Assembly: GCF_900108175.1 (NCBI RefSeq)
Contig: NZ_FNVO01000002.1
Span: 187,051-251,050 of the forward strand
Source of the DNA: Thermomonospora echinospora
GTDB lineage: Bacteria; Actinomycetota; Actinomycetes; Streptosporangiales; Streptosporangiaceae
Direction of reading: 5' to 3'
DNA length: 64,000 bases
Shown here: positions 53,703-62,144 of the stretch, piece by piece
Numbering within the stretch: position 1 is the first letter of the stretch
How the letters are laid out: each line of letters begins with the position of its first letter
The notes under the pieces: generated by a model
What the model was told of the DNA's origin: nothing
Database searches by the model: none
The model's input: the letters and a program-made list of their open reading frames with translations, nothing else
Translations under genes and position numbers: made by a program

Positions 53703-54506
53703 GTGGCGGGCTATTCCGATGACCTGCGTCTGGCGCACGTGCTGGCGGACGCGGCCGACGACATCACGACCAGGCGATTCCGGGCGCTGGACCTGCGGAT
53801 CGACACCAAACCCGACCTCACCCCGGTCAGCGACGCCGACCGGTCGGTCGAGGAACAGGTACGCGGCACGCTCAAGCGGGCCCGGCCGCGCGACGCCGTG
53901 CTCGGCGAGGAGTACGGCCGCAGCGGGCACGGGGCGCGCTGCTGGATCATCGACCCCGTCGACGGCACCAAGAACTTCGTGCGCGGCGTCCCGGTGTGGG
54001 CCACGCTCATCGCGTTGATGGAGCGTGACGAGGTCGTGGTCGGTCTGGTGTCCGCCCCGGCGCTCAACCGCCGCTGGTGGGCGGCGCGCGGCGGCGGCGC
54101 CTGGACGGGCCGCAGCCTGTCGCAGGCCACCCGGCTGCAGGTGTCGTCGGTGGCCAAGCTGGCCGACGCCTCCCTGTCGTTCTCCAGCCTCAGCGGCTGG
54201 GAGGAGCGAGGCCGCCTGGACGGCTTCCTGGACCTGACCCGCTCGGTGTGGCGGACCCGGGCGTACGGGGACTTCTGGTCGCACATGATGGTGGCCGAGG
54301 GTGCGGTGGACATCTCCGCCGAGCCGGAGGTCTCGCTGTGGGACCTGGCCGCACTGCAGGTCATCGTCGAGGAGGCCGGCGGCGTGTTCACCGACCTGTC
54401 CGGGGCGCCCGGCCCGGACGGCGGCAGCGTGGTGTGCACCAACGGCCTGCTGCACGCCGAGGTGCTGCAGGCACTGGGCGGCGGCCCGGTCTCGGTGCAC
54501 GTCTAG
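53703..54506 (+). CDS. hisN: Histidinol-phosphatase, inositol-monophosphatase family (HisN)
   Basis: 267 residues from GTG 53703. No Shine-Dalgarno is present, and a -10-like TAGCGT ends nine bases upstream, so the mRNA may be leaderless. Metal-binding motifs: 'GEEYG', '[18 protein letters not shown]' and '[15 protein letters not shown]'. The FVRG-VPVW loop favours histidinol-phosphate phosphatase (HisN) over inositol monophosphatase. It would perform the penultimate phosphatase step of histidine synthesis. Confidence 0.82.
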   Translation: MAGYSDDLRLAHVLADAADDITTRRFRALDLRIDTKPDLTPVSDADRSVEEQVRGTLKRARPRDAVLGEEYGRSGHGARCWIIDPVDGTKNFVRGVPVWATLIALMERDEVVVGLVSAPALNRRWWAARGGGAWTGRSLSQATRLQVSSVAKLADASLSFSSLSGWEERGRLDGFLDLTRSVWRTRAYGDFWSHMMVAEGAVDISAEPEVSLWDLAALQVIVEEAGGVFTDLSGAPGPDGGSVVCTNGLLHAEVLQALGGGPVSVHV

Positions 54507-54548
54507 CACGTCTAGCGCGTCCGGCGCACCTGGCCCAGGCCGCGGACA

Positions 54549-54560
54549 CGACATATCGTG
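54549..54560 (+). promoter_or_regulatory. Second copy of the CGACATATCGTG element
   Basis: The 12-mer is identical to that at 16081-16092 and again contains TATCGT in a -10-like position, 73 bp before the small membrane protein gene. There is no good -35 here. It may mark shared PadR control or simply a common -10 context. Confidence 0.35.
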
Positions 54561-54633
54561 GTTGTGCGGCCGGATACGGAACCACAGACCGGGCACGGCC
54601 GTTTTCCGGGTAAGTGACCTCGGAGGTGGTCGG

Positions 54634-54825
54634 ATGTCCTCGAAGACCAAAGTCGTCCTCGGAGGGGTCGCCCTCGGGCTGATCGCCCTCTGGCTCATCC
54701 CGGGCTGGATCCTCACCCTGGTTGTGCTGGGCGTCATCGCGGTGCCAGTGGCGGCCTACCTGCTGCTGGACCCCTCGCAGCGGCGGCGGGTACGCGCCCA
54801 GGGCCGTAAGCGCCTGGGAGCCTGA
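54634..54825 (+). CDS. Small membrane protein, 63 residues
   Basis: ATG 54634 with GGAGG nine bases upstream. One or two hydrophobic spans ('VVLGGVALGLIALWLIPGWI', 'LTLVVLGVIAVPVAAYLLL') are followed by a basic tail 'QRRRVRAQGRKRLGA'. Function unknown. It lies between hisN and lhgO on the plus strand. Confidence 0.75.
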   Translation: MSSKTKVVLGGVALGLIALWLIPGWILTLVVLGVIAVPVAAYLLLDPSQRRRVRAQGRKRLGA

Positions 54826-54867
54826 CCTCCGCCGGCCCCGGAACGGGCCTGTGCGAGGATCGGCCCC

Positions 54868-56043
54868 GTGACTCATATCGGGGTGGTGGGCGCCGGGATA
54901 CTCGGGCTCGCGACGGCGCGGCGCCTGGCCGCGGCCGGGGCGGAGGTGACCGTCCTAGACAAGGAGGGGCGGGTCGCCGCGCACCAGACCGGGCACAACA
55001 GCGGCGTCGCGCACGCCGGGCTGTACTACGCGCCCGGCTCCCTCAAGGCGACGCTGTGCCGGCGCGGGATCGGGATGCTCAAGGAGTACTGCGCCGAGCG
55101 CGGCCTGCCGTACGTCGAGTGCGGCAAGGTGGTGGTCGCCCGCGACCAGGGCGAGGTACCCCGGCTGCGTGAGATCGAACGCCGGGCCACCGAGAACGGC
55201 GTGCCCGGCCTGCGGTGGCTGGACGCCGCCGGGCTGCACGAGGTGGAGCCGCACGCCTCGGGGGTCGCCGCGCTGCGCTCCCCGTACACCGCGATCGTGG
55301 ACTTCCCCGCCGTGACGCGGGCCTTCGCCGAGGACGTGACCAAGGCGGGCGGCACCGTGCGGCTCGGTTTCGAGGTGACCCGCATCCGGGCCATGGGTGG
55401 CGAGGTGGTGGTCAACGAGGAACTGGTCTTCGACCGGCTCGTCGTCTGCGCGGGCCTGCAGTCCGACCGGGTGGCGAGGCTGGCGGGCGACTCCCCCGCC
55501 CCGGCGATCGTGCCGTTCCGCGGCGAGTACTACCGGCTGGTGCCCTCGCGCACCGACCTGGTGCGGGGCCTGATCTATCCGGTGCCCGACCCCCGCTATC
55601 CGTTCCTGGGCGTGCACTTCACGCGGCGCGTGGACGGCGGCGTGGACGTGGGACCCAACGCCGTGCCGGCGCTGGCCCGGGAGGGCTACCGGCGCCGTGA
55701 CCTGCGCCCCGCCGACCTGTGGGAGACGCTGCGCTGGCCCGGGTTCCGCCGGCTGGCGCGGCGGCACTGGCGGACCGGGCTCCGGGAGATGTACGGGTCG
55801 GCGTTCAAGCACGCCTTCGCCGCCGAGGCCCGCTCGTTCGTCCCGGAACTGGCCGCCGCCGACCTGGTGCCGGCACCGGCCGGGGTACGGGCTCAGGCGG
55901 TCGACCCGGACGGCTCGCTGGTCGACGACTTCCGCATCGGCCGCCGCGGACCGGTCGTCACCGTCCGCAACGCGCCGTCCCCCGCCGCCACCTCCTCGCT
56001 GGCGATCGCCGAGCACGTCGCGGCACAGGTGCTGGAGGTCTGA
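54868..56043 (+). CDS. lhgO: L-2-hydroxyglutarate oxidase
   Basis: 391 residues from GTG 54868. The FAD loop is 'GVVGAGILGLATARRLAAAG'. 'QTGHNSGVAHAGLYYAPGSLKA' is the class signature of LhgO, and 'YYRLVPSRTDLVRGLIYPVPD' and 'GVHFTRRVDGGVDVGPNAVPA' complete it. It oxidises L-2-hydroxyglutarate to 2-oxoglutarate, passing electrons to the membrane quinone pool or to oxygen. That recovers a by-product of 2-oxoglutarate metabolism. Confidence 0.93.
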   Translation: MTHIGVVGAGILGLATARRLAAAGAEVTVLDKEGRVAAHQTGHNSGVAHAGLYYAPGSLKATLCRRGIGMLKEYCAERGLPYVECGKVVVARDQGEVPRLREIERRATENGVPGLRWLDAAGLHEVEPHASGVAALRSPYTAIVDFPAVTRAFAEDVTKAGGTVRLGFEVTRIRAMGGEVVVNEELVFDRLVVCAGLQSDRVARLAGDSPAPAIVPFRGEYYRLVPSRTDLVRGLIYPVPDPRYPFLGVHFTRRVDGGVDVGPNAVPALAREGYRRRDLRPADLWETLRWPGFRRLARRHWRTGLREMYGSAFKHAFAAEARSFVPELAAADLVPAPAGVRAQAVDPDGSLVDDFRIGRRGPVVTVRNAPSPAATSSLAIAEHVAAQVLEV

Positions 56044-56055
56044 GCCGGACGCCCG

Positions 56056-56109
56056 CACCCGGTGGACGCCCAGCCGGCGCGACACCCGGTGGACGTCCAG
56101 CCGGCGCGG
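56056..56109. repeat. 27-bp tandem direct repeat at a gene 3' end
   Basis: Two copies (56056-56082 and 56083-56109) match at 25 of 27 positions. They fill the gap between the converging lhgO and tetR genes. Confidence 0.85.
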
Positions 56110-56128
56110 TGGTGGGCTGCGGCGGCGG

Positions 56129-56728
56129 TCAGTCCGCGGGCGGCAGCAGCCGGATCAGATGGCGGCGGGCCAGGGCGCGGGCGGCCTCGTCGTCGTTCAC
56201 CGCCAGGCCGCCGCCGGGGACCAGCAGCAGCGACAGCGCCACCCGCAGCAGGATCTCGCAGACCGCCGCCAGGTCCTCCCCGCCCTGGGGACGGTCGCGT
56301 CCCAGCCGTTCGGCCAGGATGTCGCGGGCGGCCAGCATGACCGCGCCGCCGTTCATGCTGAGCTGGGGCAGGAACGCCTCCGGCTCGCTCTGTACGACCC
56401 GGGTCAGCAGTGGGTTGGACCGGGCCTCCCGCAGCCCGGCCACGAACCCCTCGACCAGCGCCTCCCGCGCCGGCAGTCCCTCGGTGGCGGCGGCGATCCC
56501 CGACAGGAACCGCCGGCACTCCCGCAGGATCACCGCCTGCAGCAGTTGCTCCTTGTTGCTGAACCGCCGGTAGATGGTGGTGCGCGCCACCCGGGCCCGA
56601 CGGGCCACGTCCTCCACGCTGACCCGGCGCAGCCCGTAGGTCTCGAACTCCGCCAGCGCGGCGTCCAGGATCCGCACGTCCAGCGCGTCGTGCTCGGGCC
56701 CGGCCCGGCGGCTCAGCAGCCCCTCCAT
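56129..56728 (-). CDS. TetR family transcriptional regulator
   Basis: 199 residues. The helix-turn-helix is at about 25-65 ('RVSVEDVARRARVARTTIYRRFSNKEQLL' in outline). The C-terminal effector domain is of the TetR_C type with a Cys-poor hydrophobic core. The ATG overlaps the SDR stop (TGATG). It is the last gene of a minus-strand unit P450-SDR-TetR and probably controls it. The inverted TTACT/AGTAA half-sites at 59070-59090 are a candidate operator. Confidence 0.88.
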   Translation of the reverse strand: MEGLLSRRAGPEHDALDVRILDAALAEFETYGLRRVSVEDVARRARVARTTIYRRFSNKEQLLQAVILRECRRFLSGIAAATEGLPAREALVEGFVAGLREARSNPLLTRVVQSEPEAFLPQLSMNGGAVMLAARDILAERLGRDRPQGGEDLAAVCEILLRVALSLLLVPGGGLAVNDDEAARALARRHLIRLLPPAD

Positions 56729-57531
56729 CAGCCGCGGATACGGGCGTCGTAGCCCTGGCGGGCCGTGCGGTCGAAGTCCAGGAAGAGCGTGTCCAGCCCG
56801 TACCGGCGGGCCATGGCGCGCTTGACCCCGTCCGGGATGAGCCCCATGAGGCGGATCTGGGCACCGAGCCGGCCGGGCACGACGACCTGTGGCCTGGGCT
56901 TGGCGATCATCGAGAGCACGGCGGCGGCGATGTCCTCCGGCTCACAGTTGCGCTGCCCTCTGGGGCTGCGGGTGCCGGCGATCAGCTCGGTGTTGGTGAA
57001 GCTGGGCAGCACCGCCCCGACCCTGACCCCCCGGTCCCGCACCTCCAGCCGGGTGGCCTCGGTGAACGCGACGACCGCGGCCTTGCTGGCGTTGTAGAGG
57101 GCCAGGCCCGGGGTGGGCAGTACCCCGGCCACCGAGGCGATGTTGACGATCTGGCCGGCGCCGCGCGGCAGCATCCGCTCCAGCGCCAGCTTGGTGCCGG
57201 TCATCACCCCGTGCACGTTGACGTCCAGGCAGCGGCGGGCGTCGGCGTCGCTCTCCCCGGTGACCGGGCCGATCGGCATGATGCCGGCGTTGTTGACCAG
57301 CACGTCCAGCGGCCCCAGCTCGCGTTCCACAGCGTCCAGGAACGCGGCGAACGACGCGCGGTCGGTCACGTCCACCCGCAGCGCGAGGGCGCCGATCCGC
57401 TCACCGGCCTCCTTGACGGCGGTCTCGTCGATGTCGCCCACGGCCACCCGGGCGCCCCTGGCGGCCAGTGCCCGGGCGGTGGCCAGGCCGATGCCGCGGG
57501 CGCCTCCGGTGATGGCGATGACCTTGCTCAT
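56728..57531 (-). CDS. SDR family oxidoreductase
   Basis: 267 residues. Cofactor loop 'TGGARGIG' at residues 8-15, 'NNAGIMP', and the catalytic 'YNASKAAVVAFTEA' (Tyr, Lys). The substrate is unknown. It lies 100 bp downstream of the P450 gene and is coupled to the TetR gene. The pairing suggests oxidation of a hydroxyl made by the P450. Confidence 0.9.
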   Translation of the reverse strand: MSKVIAITGGARGIGLATARALAARGARVAVGDIDETAVKEAGERIGALALRVDVTDRASFAAFLDAVERELGPLDVLVNNAGIMPIGPVTGESDADARRCLDVNVHGVMTGTKLALERMLPRGAGQIVNIASVAGVLPTPGLALYNASKAAVVAFTEATRLEVRDRGVRVGAVLPSFTNTELIAGTRSPRGQRNCEPEDIAAAVLSMIAKPRPQVVVPGRLGAQIRLMGLIPDGVKRAMARRYGLDTLFLDFDRTARQGYDARIRG

Positions 57532-57631
57532 GCGTGTTCTCCCGTCGTCTTCGGAGCGCTTGGCGGCCGGCTCCCTTGTCGTTCCCCGGTCCGCGGGTGC
57601 CTCACTCCGGCCCGTGCCGGGCCGCTCCGGC

Positions 57632-58981
57632 TCATGTCAGGCGTTCCAGCCGGACGGGCAGGCCGTCCTTGGGGGACGGCAGTGAGGTGGTGTCCAGCGG
57701 CCACTGGTAGCCGTCCGGGACGCTCCAGCGGAAGTTCAACAGCACCTGGTGGAAGACGGACTTGATCTGCAGCCCGGCGAAGTGCAGGCCGATGCACTTG
57801 TGCGCCCCGCCGCCGAACGGCGCCCAGGCGTACTTGTGCGACTTGTCCTCGCGGCGGCCCTCGGCGAACCGTTCCGGGTCGAACCGCTCGGGGTCCTTCC
57901 AAACCTCCGGCATGTGGTGGTTGGTGAGGGTCGGCACCACCACGGTCGTGCCCTTGGGGATGTGGTAGCCGAGGACGGAGGTGTCCTTGACGGTCCGGCG
58001 GGGCAGCGCGGGCACCGGCGAGACCAGCCGCATGGCCTCCTTCATCACCAGATCGAGCGAGACCAGCCTGTCGAGGTCGTCGAACTCCGGCACCGCCTTG
58101 CCCAGCGCCCGCGACTCCTCGCGCACCCGCTCCTGCCACTCGGGGTGCCTGGCCAGGTAGTAGGCCATGGTGGTCATGGTGATGGTGGAGGTGTCGTGCG
58201 CCGCCATCAGCGCGAAGATCATGTGGTTGACCACGTCGTCGTCGGTGAAGCGGTGCCCGTCGTCGGTCTCGGCCTGGCACAGCGCCGCGAACAGGTCGTC
58301 GCCGCCGTCGCGCCGCTTGGCCGGCAGGTGGCGGCGGAAGAACTCCTCCAGCACCTTGCGGGCCCGCAGCCCCCGGTGCCAGCGCAGGCCGGGCACCGGG
58401 AAGCGGACGTAGGCGGTGCCGGCGCGGACGGCGTCGATGAAGGCGCCGTTGATCCGGTCGGCCTCGCGCGGGTCCAACTCGACGCCCATGAAGACGTCGG
58501 TGGCCAGGTCGAGGGTGAGCTGCTTGATGTGGTCGTAGAACGTGAAGCCGGTGCCGGGGCGCCACGCCCCGACGCCCCGCTCGATGCCCGGCGCCATCGT
58601 CTCCAGGTAGGTGCGCAGCTTGGGCTTGGTGAACGCCTGCTGCATGATGCGCCGGTGGTGCAGGTGCTCCTCGAAGTCCAGCAGCATGATGCCGCGGGTG
58701 AAGAACGGGCCGATGTAGTAGGTCCAGGCGGGCCCGTTGGCGAACGCCTTGTCCTTGTTGACCAGGACGGTCTCGGCCGCCTCCGGCCCCTGCACGGTCA
58801 CCGTGCGCTGTCCCAGCAGCCATCCCCAGGTGACGGGGCCGAACCGCAGGTACCGCTTGCGGGCCATCGTGAACGGGTCGCGCATGGTCTGGATGGTGTT
58901 GCCGATGAGCGGGACGCCTGGGGCGCCGAGCACCGGCTTGAGGTCGCTGCCCGGGGGCGGTGGCGCGAGGATCGAGGACAT
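57632..58981 (-). CDS. Cytochrome P450
   Basis: 449 residues from ATG 58981; the frame runs on upstream without a better start. I-helix 'ALMAAHDTSTITMTT' (A/GxDT), ExxR in 'VMKEAMRLVSP', and the heme loop 'FGGGAHKCIGLHFA' with the proximal Cys. The length and the MxQQAFTKP region resemble the CYP class with hydrophobic substrates, such as sterols and fatty acids. It needs ferredoxin and ferredoxin reductase, not encoded here. It is the first gene of the P450-SDR-TetR unit. Confidence 0.92.
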   Translation of the reverse strand: MSSILAPPPPGSDLKPVLGAPGVPLIGNTIQTMRDPFTMARKRYLRFGPVTWGWLLGQRTVTVQGPEAAETVLVNKDKAFANGPAWTYYIGPFFTRGIMLLDFEEHLHHRRIMQQAFTKPKLRTYLETMAPGIERGVGAWRPGTGFTFYDHIKQLTLDLATDVFMGVELDPREADRINGAFIDAVRAGTAYVRFPVPGLRWHRGLRARKVLEEFFRRHLPAKRRDGGDDLFAALCQAETDDGHRFTDDDVVNHMIFALMAAHDTSTITMTTMAYYLARHPEWQERVREESRALGKAVPEFDDLDRLVSLDLVMKEAMRLVSPVPALPRRTVKDTSVLGYHIPKGTTVVVPTLTNHHMPEVWKDPERFDPERFAEGRREDKSHKYAWAPFGGGAHKCIGLHFAGLQIKSVFHQVLLNFRWSVPDGYQWPLDTTSLPSPKDGLPVRLERLT

Positions 58982-59069
58982 GGGGGCTCCCCAGTGAGGA
59001 ACAGAAGGGCGATTTCTGTAGCTTCGTTGTATCGCGCCCGGAAAACGACGTCCAGGGGTAGGCAAGGAC

Positions 59070-59090
59070 TTACTTATGACAGTTGAGTAA
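59070..59090. promoter_or_regulatory. Inverted half-sites upstream of the P450 gene
   Basis: TTACT-N11-AGTAA lies 89 bp before the P450 ATG. It is a candidate operator for the TetR regulator. Confidence 0.35.
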
Positions 59091-59115
59091 AACCGGCCGG
59101 GGCCGGTACGACGAA

Positions 59116-59148
59116 GCCGCCCCACGGCATCGGATGCCGTGGGGCGGC
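59116..59148. terminator. Terminator of the fatty acyl-AMP ligase gene
   Basis: A perfect 15-bp stem (59116-59130 with 59134-59148) and a 3-base loop, 22 bp after the minus-strand stop at 59171. Confidence 0.8.
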
Positions 59149-59170
59149 GCAGGCGTCCCGCAGGACCCGG

Positions 59171-60820
59171 TCAGCCGATGATCTGCGCGCCCTCCAGCCG
59201 GCCGGACTGCAGGCGCTCCCACATGTAGCGGCGGCGCGGCTTACCGCTGGAGGTCCGCTGGATCAGCCCCGAGCCGATCACGATCGTCACCGTCACGTCC
59301 CCGCCCAGGCGGCGCCGCAGGAACTCGCGGACCCGCGGCTCCCAGTCGGCCGCGTTCGTCTCGGCGAACAGCGCCACGCCCTTGGTGCCGGCGCCCGGCA
59401 CGCTGGCCATCACGATTCGGCCCTTGCCCAGCCCGGTGAGCTCGGCGAGCCTGGCCTCCAGGTCCTCGACGTAGACGCTGCGCCCGCGGACCTTGATGCT
59501 GTCGCCCATCCGTCCCAGCACGAACAACTGCCCGTCGTGGAAGAACCCGGCATCGCCGGTGTAGACCTTCCCGTCGATGAACCGGGTCGACTTGGCCTGG
59601 GCGCCGGCGTAGTAGCCCGGGCAGGCCGACGCGCCGCCGACCACGATCTCCCCGAGATGCCCCGGCGGCAGTTCCCGGCCGTCGTCGTCGACGATCGTGA
59701 CCGGCACGTCCTCCTCGGGCGTTCCGGTGCCGACCACCCAGCCGGACTTGGCGCCGAGTGACTCGGGCCCGAGGCTGTGCTGGTCCAGGATCCGCACCGG
59801 CTCCCCGAACGCCAGCGAGTCGGGGTCCGGCCGTACCGCCAGCGGGTCCCGGCGGGCGTTGTCCATGGTGACCAGCAGGGTGGTCTCGGCCATCCCGTAG
59901 GCGGGCCGGAAGACCTGCCGGGAGAACCCGTACGGCTCCACCAGCCGGGCGAAGGTCTCCAGCGTGTGCGGGTCGATCGGCTCGGCCCCGATCAGCGCCA
60001 TCTCCCAGCCCGACAGGTCCAGCCCCTCCAGCTGTTCCGGCTTGATCCGGCGCGCGGCGTAGGCGTACGCGAACGGCGGGGCCGCGGTGTGCTTGGCGGT
60101 GGCGAAGCAGCGGATCCAGCGGGCCGGGTCACGGATGAACTGGTCCGGGCGCATCAGCGACAGGTCGGCCTGCCGGGAGATCGGGGTGAGGAAACAGCCG
60201 ATCAGCCCCATGTCGTGGTAGAGCGGCAGCCAGGAGGCGACCTCGTGGCCCTCCTGGAACCCGGCCGTGCGGGCGATCAGCTCGCAGTTGGCCTCCAGGT
60301 TGTCCCAGGTGACCATGACACCGCGGGGTTCGCCGCTGGAGCCGGAGGTGAACTGCAGCAGCGCCAGTTCCCCCGCCTCCTGCACGTCCGCCTCGGCGGC
60401 GGCCTGCCGGGGCCGCCACGGCTCGCCCGCCAGCCCGGCGTCCCGCATCGCCCGGCCGATCAGCTCGGCCAGGCCGTCGGAGGCGATGGTCAGCCGCGGC
60501 CGGGCCTGCCGCAGGATGGCCGCCACATGGGCCACGTAGTCGTCGCCGTCCTGGAACAGCGGCGGCGTGATCAGGCAGACCGTCGCCCCCGCCGCCCATC
60601 CGCCGAAGTAGGTCTCCACACAGGTGAAGTCGGTGGGCAGCACGACGCACACCACGTCGCCGGGCCGCACCCCCTCCTCGATCAGCGCCGCCGCGGTGCG
60701 CCGCGCCGCGGCGGCCAGCGACGGGTAGTCGCGGTACTCCCACCCGCCGTCGTCGGCCGCCAGCCGGACACCGCGATCGGCCTGCGGCTTGTCCAGCCAG
60801 TCGCGCAGCGCTGAGGTCAT
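59171..60820 (-). CDS. Fatty acyl-AMP ligase (FadD32/FAAL-like)
   Basis: 549 residues from ATG 60820, with AAGGGG seven bases upstream. The AMP-binding motif is 'LLQFTSGSSGEPRGVMVTWDNL'. The FAAL-type core includes 'ASWLPLYHDMGLIGCFLTP' and 'RPAYGMAETTLLVT'. The C-terminal hinge region 'GRMGDSIKVRGRSVYVEDLE' is present, and the final basic 'RTSSGKPRRRYMWERL' holds the catalytic Lys. FAALs make acyl-adenylates and pass the acyl chain to an acyl carrier or polyketide synthase rather than CoA. No such partner is in the window. The neighbouring unit encodes a P450 and SDR. Confidence 0.88.
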   Translation of the reverse strand: MTSALRDWLDKPQADRGVRLAADDGGWEYRDYPSLAAAARRTAAALIEEGVRPGDVVCVVLPTDFTCVETYFGGWAAGATVCLITPPLFQDGDDYVAHVAAILRQARPRLTIASDGLAELIGRAMRDAGLAGEPWRPRQAAAEADVQEAGELALLQFTSGSSGEPRGVMVTWDNLEANCELIARTAGFQEGHEVASWLPLYHDMGLIGCFLTPISRQADLSLMRPDQFIRDPARWIRCFATAKHTAAPPFAYAYAARRIKPEQLEGLDLSGWEMALIGAEPIDPHTLETFARLVEPYGFSRQVFRPAYGMAETTLLVTMDNARRDPLAVRPDPDSLAFGEPVRILDQHSLGPESLGAKSGWVVGTGTPEEDVPVTIVDDDGRELPPGHLGEIVVGGASACPGYYAGAQAKSTRFIDGKVYTGDAGFFHDGQLFVLGRMGDSIKVRGRSVYVEDLEARLAELTGLGKGRIVMASVPGAGTKGVALFAETNAADWEPRVREFLRRRLGGDVTVTIVIGSGLIQRTSSGKPRRRYMWERLQSGRLEGAQIIG

Positions 60821-61284
60821 CGCCCATCCCCTTCGCAAAGCCCGTCACGGGTGTTCACGATCACCTACGTGACTCGGGGGTAACTTCACCAGCGGCTGAG
60901 CGTTCCCGTCAACCGGAGCACCTCCCGGACCTGCCCGCCACAGGCCCCTTACCGTGCGGCGGGTACGAGCGCCCCTCCCGGCGTCACACCACCGTTTTTG
61001 TGAACGCGGTGACAAACACGCACGGCGGTTTGTTACCGGGAATCCAGACGGCTCCGGCCACCCCTCGGTGGGCATCGCACCCGAAGTGAGGCGCGTCACA
61101 CCGAAGAACGTGTCTCAGGTGCGTTCTCGGCCATCGGCCGCTGCGCACGTCGGGCCCCTCGCTGAGGTGGGACGATCAGGTTCGCGGCCGGAGTCGTCGG
61201 CGCCCACCGGCGGAGGCCACCGGCCAGGGAGCGATCGGCCTCGAAAGTGACGCGGCCGATGCGTACGAGACCGTCGAACCTCGA
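60821..61284. other. 464-bp intergenic region between the ligase and DUF3054 genes
   Basis: No gene is seen. Besides the 60869 repeat, it contains a near-perfect inverted repeat GTGACAAAC-N10-GTTTGTTAC (61009-61036, one mismatch). Nothing else is recognised. Confidence 0.5.
60869..60884. promoter_or_regulatory. Inverted repeat GTGAC-N6-GTAAC before the ligase gene
   Basis: A 16-bp element with one imperfect base pair lies 48 bp before the acyl-AMP ligase ATG. It is a candidate operator. Confidence 0.35.
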
Positions 61285-61686
61285 TCAGACGTGCTCTCGG
61301 CGGCCGGGCGTTGCGGAGCGTTCACCGGAACGTCCACCGGAGCGGGCCGCCAGCCGGGCCGCCAGCCGCCAGCCGAGCAGCTCCATGGCCAGGAACGCGG
61401 TGGCGACGATCACAAAGGCCAGTGCCGTGCCCTGCCCCGACACCGCCCGCAGTGCCATGCCGCCCGCCACGGTGACCAGCCAGATCCCCACCCCGGCCGG
61501 GACCAGCGCCGCGGGCCGGCGCCAGGCGCGCAGCGCCAGCCAGCCGATCGCCAGTGACACCAGGAACGGCCAGGCCGTCCCGGCGAACCCGGCCACCCCG
61601 CCGGACTCCTCGTGGTTGGCCCGCCCGATCGCCACGAACACGAGCACGCTGACGATGTCCAGCCCACCGGCGGTCCAAGCACGCAT
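61285..61686 (-). CDS. DUF3054 family membrane protein
   Basis: 133 residues with four hydrophobic spans. It opens with 'LDIVSVLVFVAIGRANHEES', the DUF3054 signature (D and R-x-x-H within the first spans), and ends in a basic tail. The function is unknown. It is the minus-strand gene just downstream of the tRNA gene. Confidence 0.82.
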   Translation of the reverse strand: MRAWTAGGLDIVSVLVFVAIGRANHEESGGVAGFAGTAWPFLVSLAIGWLALRAWRRPAALVPAGVGIWLVTVAGGMALRAVSGQGTALAFVIVATAFLAMELLGWRLAARLAARSGGRSGERSATPGRREHV

Positions 61687-61768
61687 ACCCCGAGGTTATC
61701 GGCCATGACGGCAGCCCCCTCACCGGGGCGGGAGAGGCCCGGAGAACGCGGGCCCGGAGAACGCGAAA

Positions 61769-61792
61769 GGCCGACCACTTTCGTGATCGGCC
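61769..61792 (-). terminator. Terminator of the first tRNA-fMet gene
   Basis: Read on the minus strand: a 10-bp stem (one G-T pair), GAAA tetraloop, then TTTCG, 8 bp after the tRNA end. Confidence 0.8.
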
Positions 61793-61799
61793 TTCGCTC

Positions 61800-61876
61800 T
61801 GGTAGCGGGGGCAGGATTTGAACCTGCGACCTCTGGGTTATGAGCCCAGCGAGCTACCGAACTGCTCCACCCCGCG
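61800..61876 (-). tRNA. Initiator tRNA-fMet (CAT), first copy
   Basis: 77 nt with encoded CCA. Anticodon loop CTCATAA, so anticodon CAU. The first acceptor base C1 faces U72 and does not pair, and the anticodon stem ends in three G-C pairs. Both are initiator hallmarks. It differs from the copy at 63670 by one base in the D-loop. Confidence 0.96.
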
Positions 61877-62144
61877 GCGACGCCTTAACTGTATGGGGCT
61901 CGTCCCCCTTGCGCAAACCAGCGGTACGTGAGGGCGACGGCACCGTGCCGCGGAACGTCGGCGCCACCACCGTGGCCTGCCGTATCCACGGCCTCGCCGT
62001 GCGGGCCTCCGGCGGCCTGTGGAAGGCGGATCCGGATGCCGGGGGGTTGAAGGCCAGGCGTTCACGTCCCTCCAGGAACGCGACGGTGCCGCCGGGCCGT
62101 GGAAAAGGAGATGCGGACCCGGAGTTTCGCGGTGACGATGAAGC

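Noticed and set aside
60821-61284. Small RNA or hidden gene in the 464-bp gap
   Set aside because: Inverted repeats are present but there is no coding frame with a start and ribosome site, and no known RNA pattern.
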